Positions 24,186 to 32,402 are shown, numbered from the stretch's first letter. The stretch: DNA of 64,000 nt from JAFARE01 sp963777285 (GCA_963777285.1 CAVZPR010000002.1:310001-374000), one strand, 5' to 3'. Notes: generated from the sequence alone by a model not told the origin. Made by a program: numbers and translations.

Positions 24186-25337
24186 GTGACTGGCCGTCGT
24201 GGGAAGGGTGAAGGGTCGATCGCGAAGCGCAGCGACGGTCGGTGGTCCGCGTACGTAACGGGCCTCAACGGACGTCGGCGATATGTTTACGGCAAGAGTC
24301 GGGCCGAGGCGGCGAGGAGCCTTGCGGCGATCACGCAGCAGCGCGACAGTGGCCTCCCGCTGCCGACGGGACGCGAGACGGTGGCGTCGTTCCTCGCCGG
24401 CTGGCTCGAGGGTCGACGCTCGCAGCTGCGCCCAGGTCCGTGGCGGCGCAGCGAGGAGTACGTCCGGATCCACATCGTGCCGGTCATCGGCCGGGTGCGG
24501 CTCACACGGCTGACGCCGCAGCACCTCTCACACCTGTACGAGGACCGGCTTCGCGCCGGCCTCGGCCCAACCTCCGTTCACCACCTCCACGCGACAATTC
24601 ACACGGCCCTAGACCAAGCGGTCCGCTGGAACCTCGTTCCGCGCAACGTTGCCGACCTCGTCGACCCCCCACGGGTCGGCCGCCGCGCGATGACGGTGCT
24701 TACGCCTGAACAAGTGCGTGTGCTTCTGGACGCGGCGCGCGGCGGGGCTCTGGAGGCGATCATCGCCGTGGCCGTGAGCACCGGCATGCGGCGCGGCGAG
24801 CTGCTCGCGCTGCGCTGGCGCGACGTCGACCTCGAGCGCGGCACGGCTCGAGTCGTCGGCACCATGCAGCGAGGATTCGACCGGCGGCTCGCCATCGCAG
24901 AGCCGAAGACCGCCCGCTCACGTCGCCAGGTAGAACTGTCCGACTTTGCCAGTGATGCGCTGCGACGCCACCGAGCCGGGCAGACCGCGAAGCGACTGCA
25001 GCTCGGAACTGAATGGGATGACAATGACCTCGTCTTCCCCAATCCATTCGGCAAACCACAAGACGGAAGCCACCTACTCCTTGGCCAGTTCGTCCCGCTG
25101 CTCGAGCGCGCCAGCCTGCCGAGAATTCGGTTTCACGACCTGCGCCACACCGCGGCCACCTTGCTGCTAGGCCGTGGAGTCCATCCGAAAATCGTGTCAG
25201 AGATGTTAGGCCACACCACGATCGGCATCACGCTTGATCTCTACTCTCATGTCACCCCGACAATGCAGCGCGAGGCAGCCCACACCATGGACGATCTCCT
25301 CAATGCAGCGGGTGGCGGCCCGCGCGACGCGCGGTGA
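24186..25337 (+). CDS. Tyrosine-recombinase integrase
   Basis: 383-residue phage-type integrase. The N-terminal arm-binding domain begins with KGEGSIAKRSDGRWSAYVTG, followed by a core-binding SAM-like domain (VASFLAGWLEG to about residue 160). The catalytic domain has Arg in TGMRRGELLALRW, the HDLRHT box, the second His in MLGHTTIG and nucleophile Tyr in LDLYSHV. All catalytic residues are intact. GTG 24186 lies immediately inside the left attachment repeat. The stop overlaps the next GTG start. It catalyses insertion and, with a directionality factor, excision at tRNA-Ser. Confidence 0.95.
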   Translation: MTGRRGKGEGSIAKRSDGRWSAYVTGLNGRRRYVYGKSRAEAARSLAAITQQRDSGLPLPTGRETVASFLAGWLEGRRSQLRPGPWRRSEEYVRIHIVPVIGRVRLTRLTPQHLSHLYEDRLRAGLGPTSVHHLHATIHTALDQAVRWNLVPRNVADLVDPPRVGRRAMTVLTPEQVRVLLDAARGGALEAIIAVAVSTGMRRGELLALRWRDVDLERGTARVVGTMQRGFDRRLAIAEPKTARSRRQVELSDFASDALRRHRAGQTAKRLQLGTEWDDNDLVFPNPFGKPQDGSHLLLGQFVPLLERASLPRIRFHDLRHTAATLLLGRGVHPKIVSEMLGHTTIGITLDLYSHVTPTMQREAAHTMDDLLNAAGGGPRDAR

Positions 25338-25714
25338 CGCCGCTTGCAGATGGCACCCTTGAGGACTACGACTGGGAGCTGCTCTTTCTCTGGAGTGAGT
25401 TTTCTAGCCAAAGGTATGCGGCCAGCTTCATCGGGCTTACCGCGACGACGGCCGCTGAGTTCGCCGCGTGGCTTGCCACGAACCCGATCAGCCAGACAGT
25501 ACGCGACAGCGCCGCGGAGTGGTGGCGCCGACGCGACTTAGGCTCCTTTTCGTACGAGCGTGAACTCTTGAGTCGCTGGATGGAGTTCTCCGATGGAGAG
25601 TACTACGCTGGGTTTATGGGCCTAGACCAAGCTACGGCTCGAGCGTTTGCCGAATGGCTCGGTGGCGAGGGACGCCGAAGCCGGCCGCGCGATACATCTG
25701 TCGGCGATCACTGA
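25334..25714 (+). CDS. Integrase-coupled protein with two internal repeats
   Basis: 126 residues, acidic and rich in aromatic residues. Two ~40-residue repeats align: DWELLFLWSEFSSQRYAASF with FIGLTATTAAEFAAWLA, and SYERELLSRWMEFSDGEYY with FMGLDQATARAFAEWLG. The shared pattern is E-L-L-x(2)-W-x-E-F-x(4)-Y-x(2)-x-F-x-G-L-x(2)-x-T-A. GTG 25334 overlaps the integrase stop by four bases, so the two are translated together. I do not recognise a family. Integrase partner, directionality factor or regulator are possibilities from position alone. Confidence 0.7.
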   Translation: MTPLADGTLEDYDWELLFLWSEFSSQRYAASFIGLTATTAAEFAAWLATNPISQTVRDSAAEWWRRRDLGSFSYERELLSRWMEFSDGEYYAGFMGLDQATARAFAEWLGGEGRRSRPRDTSVGDH

Positions 25715-25778
25715 ACGGGGTTACACGGCCGCTGACACACGACAGTCGAACCAAGGAGTTCGCCGGCCAGTAATTCAG

Positions 25779-26072
25779 CTATTCGATGTGACTACGCGTT
25801 GAATCAGCGCGAAGCCGGTGAACGAGCCTATCCACGGCATCGATCGGCACACGCCGGAGCCGACCGAGCTTGACCGCCTCAAGGTCACCGGAGCCGATCA
25901 GCTCATACACGAGCGTTCGCCCGCATCCGAGGATATGCGCAGTTTCCATCACCGACAACAGGATTACGGGTGGCGACGCCGTGGATTCGTGTGTGGAATG
26001 GGCCGCGACTATTCGCGTACGTCCGCCGATGTCTGCGGGTTCGATATCGAAGAAGAGTTGCGTTCGCGGCAT
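25779..26072 (-). CDS. Excisionase-like MerR/AlpA-type HTH protein
   Basis: 97 residues. The C-terminal ~60 form an excisionase-family winged helix: LLSVMETAHILGCGRTLVYELIGSGDLEAVKLGRLRRVPIDAVDRLVHRL, the pattern of small Xis/AlpA-type DNA-binding proteins. The ATG at 26072 gives a short N-terminal lead; an internal Met in LLSVMETA could serve instead. It is convergent with the integrase pair. Likely roles are directionality factor for excision or repressor of the integrase. Confidence 0.75.
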   Translation of the reverse strand: MPRTQLFFDIEPADIGGRTRIVAAHSTHESTASPPVILLSVMETAHILGCGRTLVYELIGSGDLEAVKLGRLRRVPIDAVDRLVHRLRADSTRSHIE

Positions 26073-26103
26073 GAGGAGAATGTATCGCTCCAGCGCTAAC
26101 ACA

Positions 26104-26112
26104 TTGCTTACA
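26104..26112 (-). promoter_or_regulatory. TTGCTTACA motif upstream of the excisionase-like gene
   Basis: TTGCTTACA, 31 bp upstream of the HTH gene, is the exact inverse of TGTAAGCAA at 27043-27051, which has a neighbouring TGTAAGCA at 27032-27039. Three copies in a 4-kb element suggest a binding site for an element-encoded protein. Untested. Confidence 0.35.
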
Positions 26113-26171
26113 CTTTTCGCGTCGGCTACTCGGGTTGGCCGCGCTGACCCCGACTCTGATACATACCGGGG

Positions 26172-26777
26172 GTGGCAAGACCGAAGTCCTGCGCATCGTG
26201 CGGTGGACCATTGCCTGAACCCGCGAGCCGTCGCGGTCGCCCGGCGCGATTCTGCGGAGGCGCCTGCCGAGCAGCTGCGTATCGCCGGCGCCGGCAACAC
26301 GAACGCGAATCATTGCCGCGCTGGCCGCACGCTCGCGGCACTTTGCATCTGTCGGATGCCGCCGATTGGGAGATCGAGCAGCTGCAGGCGAAGCGCGCCC
26401 GTGACCAGGCTGCGGAGAATCGTGCTAGGCAGGCCGCCCGGAACCGCGCACTCAAGGCGTGGCGGCACGCAAGAGCCGTCGCCGAGCGCCTCCGGGTCCT
26501 GTACGGTTCGCCATCTGCGAGCGTCGATGCCCAGGCTGCGTGGCAAGTCATCGCGGAGACTGCCGCGGCGTGCGCTCGTCTCGGCGTCCCCGGCGTCGAC
26601 TGGACGCAGGAGCTAGCTCGTGCAAAGCGCCGCGCCGCCGAGCTCAAGCCCCCGCACACGACGCGGGCCGAGCACCGCCGGCGTGAGCGCGAGGAGCGCA
26701 AGCGGATGACAGCGCAGCGGCCGCGGGAGGGGAGCCCCAGCTACCGGCGGATCTCACATGGCCAGGCGCCTCGGTGA
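26172..26777 (+). CDS. Zinc-ribbon, Arg-rich protein of the element
   Basis: 201 residues. The N-terminus has a treble-clef-like cysteine set (CASCGGPL, then FCGGACRAAAYRRRR) and the rest is highly charged and helical (many Arg, Ala, Glu), with a likely coiled-coil between residues 60 and 115. The cysteine pattern resembles zinc-ribbon leaders in actinobacterial mobile-element proteins with possible DNA-binding roles. No enzymatic motif is visible. Starts at GTG 26172, divergent from the excisionase-like gene with a 99-bp shared upstream region. Confidence 0.6.
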   Translation: MARPKSCASCGGPLPEPASRRGRPARFCGGACRAAAYRRRRQHERESLPRWPHARGTLHLSDAADWEIEQLQAKRARDQAAENRARQAARNRALKAWRHARAVAERLRVLYGSPSASVDAQAAWQVIAETAAACARLGVPGVDWTQELARAKRRAAELKPPHTTRAEHRRREREERKRMTAQRPREGSPSYRRISHGQAPR

Positions 26778-27078
26778 GCGACACGCTGCGATAGTTGCGC
26801 GCAGCAGCGGGTTTGCAGGGATCCGAACTTCCCCGGACTCCCTCCCTATCCTTGCGTCCGACCAATCACCGACACGCCTACTACCTAGCCCCCGCGCCTC
26901 CTACCTCGGCGAGCGCTCTATCGCTTGCGCTCCCAGTGCCACGTCCGGACACATCGCGCATCCACGTCGCATCGCTGCTGTACATCGCAGACAGTTTCAC
27001 CTGCGGCAACGGAACGTCTGGTTCGTCACGTTGTAAGCAGAATGTAAGCAAGGCAAGTCGTCCGATCGAGCAGCCGAG
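26778..27078. other. Non-coding interval in the element with TGTAAGCA repeats
   Basis: 301 bp between two convergent genes. I see no convincing coding potential; the open frames here are shadows. It contains two direct copies of TGTAAGCA 11 bp apart (27032-27039, 27043-27050). No hairpin with a T-run is evident, so no terminator is called. Confidence 0.5.
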
Positions 27079-27831
27079 TTACCCCCGCGGCTCTCTGGCG
27101 GCGTCAGCGAATCGAACCTTGATGGACGCGTCGCCAGGCGGTGGATACATGCGTTGCATGACGGCTCTCAGACGATCGTTCTTCTTGGCCTCGACCTCAA
27201 TCCGCTCGATAAAGGCCTCAGCGCCGCGGAAGTTGATTGATTCAAGCCATGCGATGCCGGCCTGTGCCTGTAAGCCTGCATCCAACTCATATCCCAGATA
27301 CCTGAGGAAGAGATCCCAAGCTGCATCCGGGTTGCGGAAGGTGAGCACCGTCATGAACTCGTCGGCCCACTGGTCAACTTCAACCTCCGGGAGCTCCGCC
27401 ACATCCGCCTCAGCTTTGTTCTCCCTGACGTTCCAGTGCGCTCTCGACCACGTTTCGAACAACAGGTCCTCGCCGAGGATCTCGATGGCGTCGAGCGTTG
27501 CCTTCTCGTTGGAGCCGAGCGGTGCCAGTGCAGAGGCCAATACCGCCGCTACAACGGGATCCCGACGGGCCCGTTTCACTAGGTCAGCCTGCATCGTCGC
27601 GCTGTCCCGCGATGTACGCAGTGCCGCGCGGATCCCTAGCCCTAACCAGAAGAGATTGTTCTGTTCCAACCAATCCACGGTGGGACGGCTCGGCAACAGG
27701 TACAACATCGCGTCCCGCCAGCCTTCGGGGTCGTCTGCTGCGATTTGGTCCAGTTCGCCTATGCGGTCCGTAACCCGACCGGGGCGCGCACGCCATTCTT
27801 CGAAAGCCGCAAGTCGCTGTTCCACATCCAT
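27079..27831 (-). CDS. Element cargo protein, DUF6869-like
   Basis: 250 residues, mostly helical, acidic, without signal peptide or membrane segment. The C-terminal half (VDQWADEFMTVLTFRNPDAAWDLFLRYL and following) resembles the W-x(2)-E-F ... P-x(2)-A-W pattern of DUF6869-type proteins; the resemblance is weak and by eye. ATG 27831 is preferred because the open extension to 27921 runs through the right-end repeat block. Its own promoter would overlap the candidate arm sites at 27834-27857, so the integrase could repress it. Function unknown. Confidence 0.6.
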   Translation of the reverse strand: MDVEQRLAAFEEWRARPGRVTDRIGELDQIAADDPEGWRDAMLYLLPSRPTVDWLEQNNLFWLGLGIRAALRTSRDSATMQADLVKRARRDPVVAAVLASALAPLGSNEKATLDAIEILGEDLLFETWSRAHWNVRENKAEADVAELPEVEVDQWADEFMTVLTFRNPDAAWDLFLRYLGYELDAGLQAQAGIAWLESINFRGAEAFIERIEVEAKKNDRLRAVMQRMYPPPGDASIKVRFADAAREPRG

Positions 27832-27833
27832 CG

Positions 27834-27857
27834 TTGACACCCTATCTGACACCTTAT
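27834..27857 (+). repeat. Tandem TGACACC pair, candidate integrase arm sites (right)
   Basis: TTGACACCCTAT (27834-27845) is followed by CTGACACCTTAT (27846-27857), same orientation and nearly same sequence as the perfect pair at 24140-24161. It lies 105 bp inside the right repeat. The spacing is 12 rather than 11 bp. Confidence 0.55.
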
Positions 27858-27962
27858 GAGGCGAACGCGCCCGTTCCATGGTGGCCGGAATCCCTGTGCG
27901 GCCACCAAGGATCGAATACAAAACGGCACTACGCGGACAGGCCCGAACGCGTCAAACACGAC

Positions 27963-28022
27963 CTTGAAAACCGCAAGGCCCGCCAAGGCCTCGGGGGTTC
28001 GAATCCCTCTCCCTCCGCCAAA
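27963..28022 (+). repeat. attR-type direct repeat (tRNA-Ser 3' fragment)
   Basis: 60 bp identical to 24005-24064. It lacks the 5' third of the tRNA (no 5' acceptor or D arm), so it is not a second functional tRNA gene but the displaced attachment copy. Confidence 0.95.
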
Positions 28023-28104
28023 GCGCAGCGAGCACTGGCCGTGGCCGTGCTGAGCGGATCAGAGCGTCGCAGAACATCGCACGACGTCTGAAAGACGTAG
28101 ATGA

Positions 28105-28284
28105 AAGGCTGATCGTTCGAAGCAGCGCTTCGCGGCCGGCGGGTACACGGTCGTGTCAGCTTCCTCGGGCGCGCCGACGTGCGCCGACCATTCGCAGAAC
28201 GACTACGCGATCTATCCCGCGGGCGGCACCGCTGCGGCGCGCCTCTGCGCCCAGCTGGTGCGCGCAGGCGACGCGCACTACTAG
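28105..28284 (+). pseudogene. Possible C-terminal gene remnant beside attR
   Basis: An open stretch of 59 codons ending at TAG 28284 reads FAAGGYTVVSASSGAPTC and continues to a YAIYPAGGTAAARLCAQL tail. It is more protein-like than surrounding frames but has no credible start except an internal GTG at 28153. It may be the remnant of a gene lost when the island region rearranged, or chance. The remaining bases of 28023-28291 hold nothing I can name. Confidence 0.25.
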
Positions 28285-28291
28285 CGAAGCT

Positions 28292-28813
28292 CTACCAGCC
28301 AACCGCCCCGTCGAGCTGCTCTCGAATGAGGTCGGCATGGCCGTTGTGGCGCGCGTACTCCTCGATCATGTGCACGTAGATCCAGCGGAGGGAGCACGGC
28401 TTTCCCTCACGAAGGCCGGTCGCATCGAGACGGCGTACTGAAGCGGCGGCGCGGCTGGACTCGATCTCGCGTTGCCAGACGGCGAGATCGTCATCCCAGC
28501 GCGCGTCGTCGAGAGGCGCCAGGTCGAGGTCCTGGGTTCTGGGGCCGTAGATGCGCGGCATGTCGGGCTGGCTCAGCAGCGTCCGCCCGAACCAGCCTCG
28601 CTCCACCTCCGCCATGTGGCGGACCAGTCCGTGCAGCGACAGCTTCGACGTCGGCACCGGCCGCGTCTTCCGCTGCGCATCACTCACCCCCTCGCACTTG
28701 AGGAGCAGCGTCGCGCGATGAAAGTCGAGCCACGTGTCCAGCAACTCGCGCTCACCTGAGACGTACGCGACCTCTGGGTCGGTGCGCCGCGGATCGGTGA
28801 GATCCTGGACCAT
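28292..28813 (-). CDS. DinB superfamily (DUF664) protein
   Basis: 173 residues with the DUF664/DinB four-helix-bundle pattern: ERELLDTWLDFHRATLLLKCEGVSDAQ, LHGLVRHMAEVERGWFGRTLL and the closing IYVHMIEEYARHNGHADLIREQLDG, giving the expected His residues in the first, second and last helices. DUF664 proteins are metal-dependent and often thiol-linked in actinobacteria; the activity here is unknown. ATG 28813 is used; the open frame upstream to 28942 lacks family character. First intact gene outside the integrative element on the right. Confidence 0.85.
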   Translation of the reverse strand: MVQDLTDPRRTDPEVAYVSGERELLDTWLDFHRATLLLKCEGVSDAQRKTRPVPTSKLSLHGLVRHMAEVERGWFGRTLLSQPDMPRIYGPRTQDLDLAPLDDARWDDDLAVWQREIESSRAAASVRRLDATGLREGKPCSLRWIYVHMIEEYARHNGHADLIREQLDGAVGW

Positions 28814-28965
28814 CGAGTCGCAAGCATGCCACCGGCGACCAGCCGGCGAGGCACGGCGCGACGTCAGCCTGCCTCGAGGTTGACAGGCCGGCTGCATCGG
28901 TGGTGTGTCCGTCACGGTGCGGATACGACGGCGCCACGTCACGAGGAAGGACGCTTGCCCATCGG

Positions 28966-28971
28966 TAGGTT
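28966..28971 (+). promoter_or_regulatory. -10 element TAGGTT upstream of the YVTN protein
   Basis: TAGGTT ends eight bases before ATG 28980 with no Shine-Dalgarno sequence, consistent with a leaderless or near-leaderless transcript for the propeller-protease pair. Confidence 0.35.
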
Positions 28972-28979
28972 CTCACGCG

Positions 28980-31256
28980 ATGGAAGAGGGTCTTCCCGAC
29001 GGCACAGCGTCCTCGCCCAACGCCGAGGGAGGACCAGGCTGGGGCATACGACAGCCACGGCAGCCCGTCGCGGACGAGTGGGACGTGCCCGCACTGGCTT
29101 CGACGCCCTCTCTGGCGATACCTACGGCGTCGCAGCCCGACGCGCCCCCTCCGATTGCGCCTCCCAGCACGCCCGAGCTGCCACCGATACGCAGAGACGC
29201 GAGTCCTCGGAGGCGGCGTCCGCGCGCCGTTTGGGCGTACGTCGCAGCAGGCGCCGTGGCGGTCGCAGCTTTGTCGGCGGGCACGTTGTACCTGACTCGC
29301 CACCAAACGCCTGCCTCTCAGGCGGCCGCGCCCGCGGCCGCTCCCGTCGCGGTGGTGCATTACGGTCCAGCCGTCCTGCAACAGGTCTCGCTGCACGGCG
29401 GACCGGCGGGGCCGGCCCTGCAGCTACCGGGCACGCCCGATGAGATCATCACCACACCTGACAGGTCCAAGGCGTTCCTGCTGGACCCCGAGCACGGCGA
29501 CGTGGTCCCGGTCGACCTCGCTCACGACCGCCTGGGCCCGTCAATCGCCGTAGGACGGCTCCCTGTGGACGAACACCTCTCAGCCGACGGGTCCACGCTG
29601 TACGTCACCGACAACCTGGGCCAGTCCGTGATACCGATCGACACTGCCACGCTCGAATCACGGCCGCCTGTGAGCGTGCCGCAAGGTGCCGACCTCTACG
29701 TGCCCTCACCGGACGGCAGCCAGGCGCTCGTCGGCATGTACACCGCCTCTGGCCAACCGGGCCTCGTGTTCCTGACCAGCCCCACGACAGGGCTGGGCGC
29801 GCCGCTCGCAGCCGGCCAGAATGCGGTGCAGTACGCGTTCTACAGCCGCGACGGGCGCACGGTGTGGGTGGGCGAGCAGGGCCTTGGCAACCAGCCCAGC
29901 ATCCTCTTCCCGATCGACACATCCACACGGAAGGAGGGTCGGCCCATCACGCTCGGGCACGCTGCGTCCTCGGCCGCGGTCACGCCCGATGGTCGCCTCG
30001 CCGTCGTAACCAACACGCTCGACGGGACGGTGTCCGTCGTCGATCTGAGCGCCCGTCTGCTTCTTGCGAGCGTCCCTGTCGGCGCCGAGCCGCAGGGCGT
30101 CGAGATCACACCCGACGGTCACACCGCGTGGGTCGCGTGCGTGCTCGATCGCACCCTCGTACCCGTGGACCTCACAGCACTGCATGCCGGCAAGCCTGTG
30201 ACCCTTGGCAACGCGCCGACGGATCTATCTCTGTCTTCAGCGGCCGAGGGCTGGGCTCTGTTCCCCAGCTCACCCGGCGATGTGACCTTCCTGCGGGGCG
30301 ATAGCACGCTGGGCGAAGCGATTCGCGTCGGCAACGGTCCAAACCTGGTCATTGCGCACGACGGCCGCGACGCCTGGATCGCCAACGGATTGAGCGACAC
30401 GGTGCAGCGCATCGATCTTGCGAATCAGACGGCTGGGCCGGCGATCCATGTACCGCAGGACCCGACGCAGGCGTTGCTCACCCCCGACGGTCGCACGCTG
30501 CTGGTGCTGAGCTTCGGAAACGGAGCGCAGACTGGATCCCTCACCGCGATCAACACAGCCACGTCCAGCGCGTCGCCTCCGCTGGCGGTCGGTGCTGCAC
30601 CGTCGTCGCTGACGCTCAGCCCAAATGGGACAACCGCATTCGTGGCCAACCACCAGGCGAACTCGATCGCAGTGATCGACGTGACGCACATGCGCGTGAC
30701 GCAGCACCTGGCGTTGCCATGCTCGCCGACCTCGCTGCAGATCACGCCAGGTGGACGCAAGCTCTACGCTGCCTGTGAGAGCAACGCGCTCGTCGTACCG
30801 ATCACTCTTGCAAGCCTGACCCCAGGCACCGCGATTCCAGTGATCAACAACCCGCGGATCATCATGGACAGTCGCGGTACCGCACTCTATGTTCTCGCCG
30901 CCCACGCAATCCAGGAGATCGATACCGCGTCAGACTCCATCACACACAGTGCGCCTGAAACGGGCAATGTGTTCGACGCGGTGCCGGCTCCGAACGACCA
31001 CACGCTCCTGGCCCTGGACAACGCGGGTGGCAACCTTCTGCAGATCGACCCCAGGACACTTGTGACGACGCGTTCGCTCGCGCTCGGCAGCCGTCCCGAC
31101 AGTCTCGAGCTTTCTCCCGACGGCACGCGCGCGTACGTCTTGGACAGCACAGAGCAGAAGCTGTACGTCGTCAACGTGCCGGCCTGGTCCGTCGTCGCCA
31201 CCGTCAGCGTGTCGCCCGACGCCGCTGCCGTCGTCACACCCGCATCGGTTCCTTGA
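28980..31256 (+). CDS. Membrane-anchored YVTN beta-propeller protein
   Basis: 758 residues. A Pro-rich cytoplasmic leader of ~80 residues is followed by one membrane helix (VWAYVAAGAVAVAALSAGTLYL), a Pro/Ala linker and about fifteen short repeats of the YVTN type, for example STLYVTDNLGQSVIPIDTAT, RLAVVTNTLDGTVSVVDLSA and TTAFVANHQANSIAVIDVT. These form one or two beta-propellers outside the membrane. ATG 28980 is chosen because residues before it read as non-native sequence. The stop overlaps the start of a membrane serine protease (TTGA), so the two are probably made as a pair. Binding partner unknown. Confidence 0.82.
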   Translation: MEEGLPDGTASSPNAEGGPGWGIRQPRQPVADEWDVPALASTPSLAIPTASQPDAPPPIAPPSTPELPPIRRDASPRRRRPRAVWAYVAAGAVAVAALSAGTLYLTRHQTPASQAAAPAAAPVAVVHYGPAVLQQVSLHGGPAGPALQLPGTPDEIITTPDRSKAFLLDPEHGDVVPVDLAHDRLGPSIAVGRLPVDEHLSADGSTLYVTDNLGQSVIPIDTATLESRPPVSVPQGADLYVPSPDGSQALVGMYTASGQPGLVFLTSPTTGLGAPLAAGQNAVQYAFYSRDGRTVWVGEQGLGNQPSILFPIDTSTRKEGRPITLGHAASSAAVTPDGRLAVVTNTLDGTVSVVDLSARLLLASVPVGAEPQGVEITPDGHTAWVACVLDRTLVPVDLTALHAGKPVTLGNAPTDLSLSSAAEGWALFPSSPGDVTFLRGDSTLGEAIRVGNGPNLVIAHDGRDAWIANGLSDTVQRIDLANQTAGPAIHVPQDPTQALLTPDGRTLLVLSFGNGAQTGSLTAINTATSSASPPLAVGAAPSSLTLSPNGTTAFVANHQANSIAVIDVTHMRVTQHLALPCSPTSLQITPGGRKLYAACESNALVVPITLASLTPGTAIPVINNPRIIMDSRGTALYVLAAHAIQEIDTASDSITHSAPETGNVFDAVPAPNDHTLLALDNAGGNLLQIDPRTLVTTRSLALGSRPDSLELSPDGTRAYVLDSTEQKLYVVNVPAWSVVATVSVSPDAAAVVTPASVP

Positions 31257-32353
31257 TCGCGCCGCCGCCGGCGCCGCCAGAGCTGCCGGCGCCCGCTGCC
31301 GCTTCGCCGCCTCAGCGGCCGCCGAGATTGCACCAGCGTCGCGGCCTCATCGTGGCCGCAGTCGTGGTGGGCGTAGGCTGTGTCGCCACCGCCGGCTGGC
31401 TGCTCATGTCTCGGGCATCGTCGAGAGGCGGCGCGGCGCCCTCCGCCGACTCAGCGAACACGGATGACATCGTCAACATCAACGGCGCGGTCGAAGGTGG
31501 TTCCGTCTCCGGCACGGGGATCGTCATAAGCGGTGACGGCCTCGTGCTCACGAACAACCATGTGGTTGCGGGGACCACGTCGTTGACAGCGCAGGTCGCA
31601 GGAGGCGGCCCGGTCTTCCCGGCGACGGTCATCGGCGTCGATCCTACGCACGACGTCGCCGTGGTACGCCTCGGTGGAGCGTCGGGCATGACCAGTGCGG
31701 TCCTGGACACTTCGGGCGCGCTGGCAGTCGGAGACGCCGTCACCGGGCTGGGAAACGCCCTGGGGCGCAATGGCGCACCCGTCAGAGCCAGCGGCGCCGT
31801 GACGTCGCTCGACGAGACCATTCAGGTGAGCGATGCAAGCGGTTCCATCACCGAGACGTTGGATGGCGTGATCTGCTTCAGCGCTCGGATAGAGCCGGGT
31901 GACTCAGGAGGCCCGCTGGTCAACCGTGCCGGCCGCGTTGTGGGCATGGACACAGCAGGATTCCGCATCAGCACCGGTTCGACGAGCTCTGGGGGCTGCG
32001 CGATTCCCATCACGCGCGCGATCGCCATCGCCCACGAGATCATCGCGGGTGCCCCGTCGCCATACATCGAGGGGCCACACCGAGCGGCGCTGGGGGTCCG
32101 GGTTGCGTTGGTCGCCTCCGGGCCCGGCGTGAGGGTCCTGTCCGTTGAACCGGGTGGTGCCGCGGCGCTGGCCGGCATCATGCCCGGTGACGCCGTCACT
32201 TCGGTCGGCGGGGTCGTGACACATTCGCAGCCTGATCTCGACGTGGCCCTGAGGCAGCACCGGCCCGGCGATCGCGTGGCCGTCACGTGGTCAGATCCGG
32301 CCACGGGACCTCACGCGGCTGCGGTCACGTTGAGCGCCGGCCCGCCCTTGTGA
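31253..32353 (+). CDS. HtrA/DegP-type serine protease with PDZ domain
   Basis: 366 residues. Pro-rich leader, membrane anchor (GLIVAAVVVGVGCVATAGWLL), trypsin-like domain with the triad His in VLTNNHVVAG, Asp in DPTHDVAVVRL and Ser in EPGDSGGPLVN, and a C-terminal PDZ domain (GVRVLSVEPGGAAALAGIMPGDAVTSVGG). All catalytic residues are intact. TTG 31253 overlaps the stop of the propeller gene by four bases. HtrA proteases degrade or refold damaged envelope proteins. The coupled propeller protein, with the same leader-helix architecture, may be a substrate adaptor or regulator. Confidence 0.9.
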   Translation: MIAPPPAPPELPAPAAASPPQRPPRLHQRRGLIVAAVVVGVGCVATAGWLLMSRASSRGGAAPSADSANTDDIVNINGAVEGGSVSGTGIVISGDGLVLTNNHVVAGTTSLTAQVAGGGPVFPATVIGVDPTHDVAVVRLGGASGMTSAVLDTSGALAVGDAVTGLGNALGRNGAPVRASGAVTSLDETIQVSDASGSITETLDGVICFSARIEPGDSGGPLVNRAGRVVGMDTAGFRISTGSTSSGGCAIPITRAIAIAHEIIAGAPSPYIEGPHRAALGVRVALVASGPGVRVLSVEPGGAAALAGIMPGDAVTSVGGVVTHSQPDLDVALRQHRPGDRVAVTWSDPATGPHAAAVTLSAGPPL

Positions 32354-32402
32354 GCTGAGGGGGAAGCCGCGGCGTCCGCGCGCGTCTCTATCGTGCAGCG
32401 CC

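Larger units (their letters stand above)
24005..28022 (+). mobile_element. 4-kb tRNA-Ser integrative element
   Basis: It is bounded by perfect 60-bp direct repeats (24005-24064 and 27963-28022) that include the tRNA anticodon-loop-to-CCA part. Contents are a tyrosine integrase adjacent to the tRNA, a coupled repeat protein, an excisionase-like gene, a zinc-ribbon protein and a cargo gene. No replication, conjugation or capsid genes are recognisable, so it is a minimal or satellite island, presumably mobilised or inherited passively. Its interior looks less GC-rich than the flanks. Confidence 0.92.

Noticed and set aside
27963..28022. Second tRNA-Ser gene
   Set aside because: Lacks the 5' acceptor strand, D arm and 5' anticodon stem; it is the attachment-site copy.
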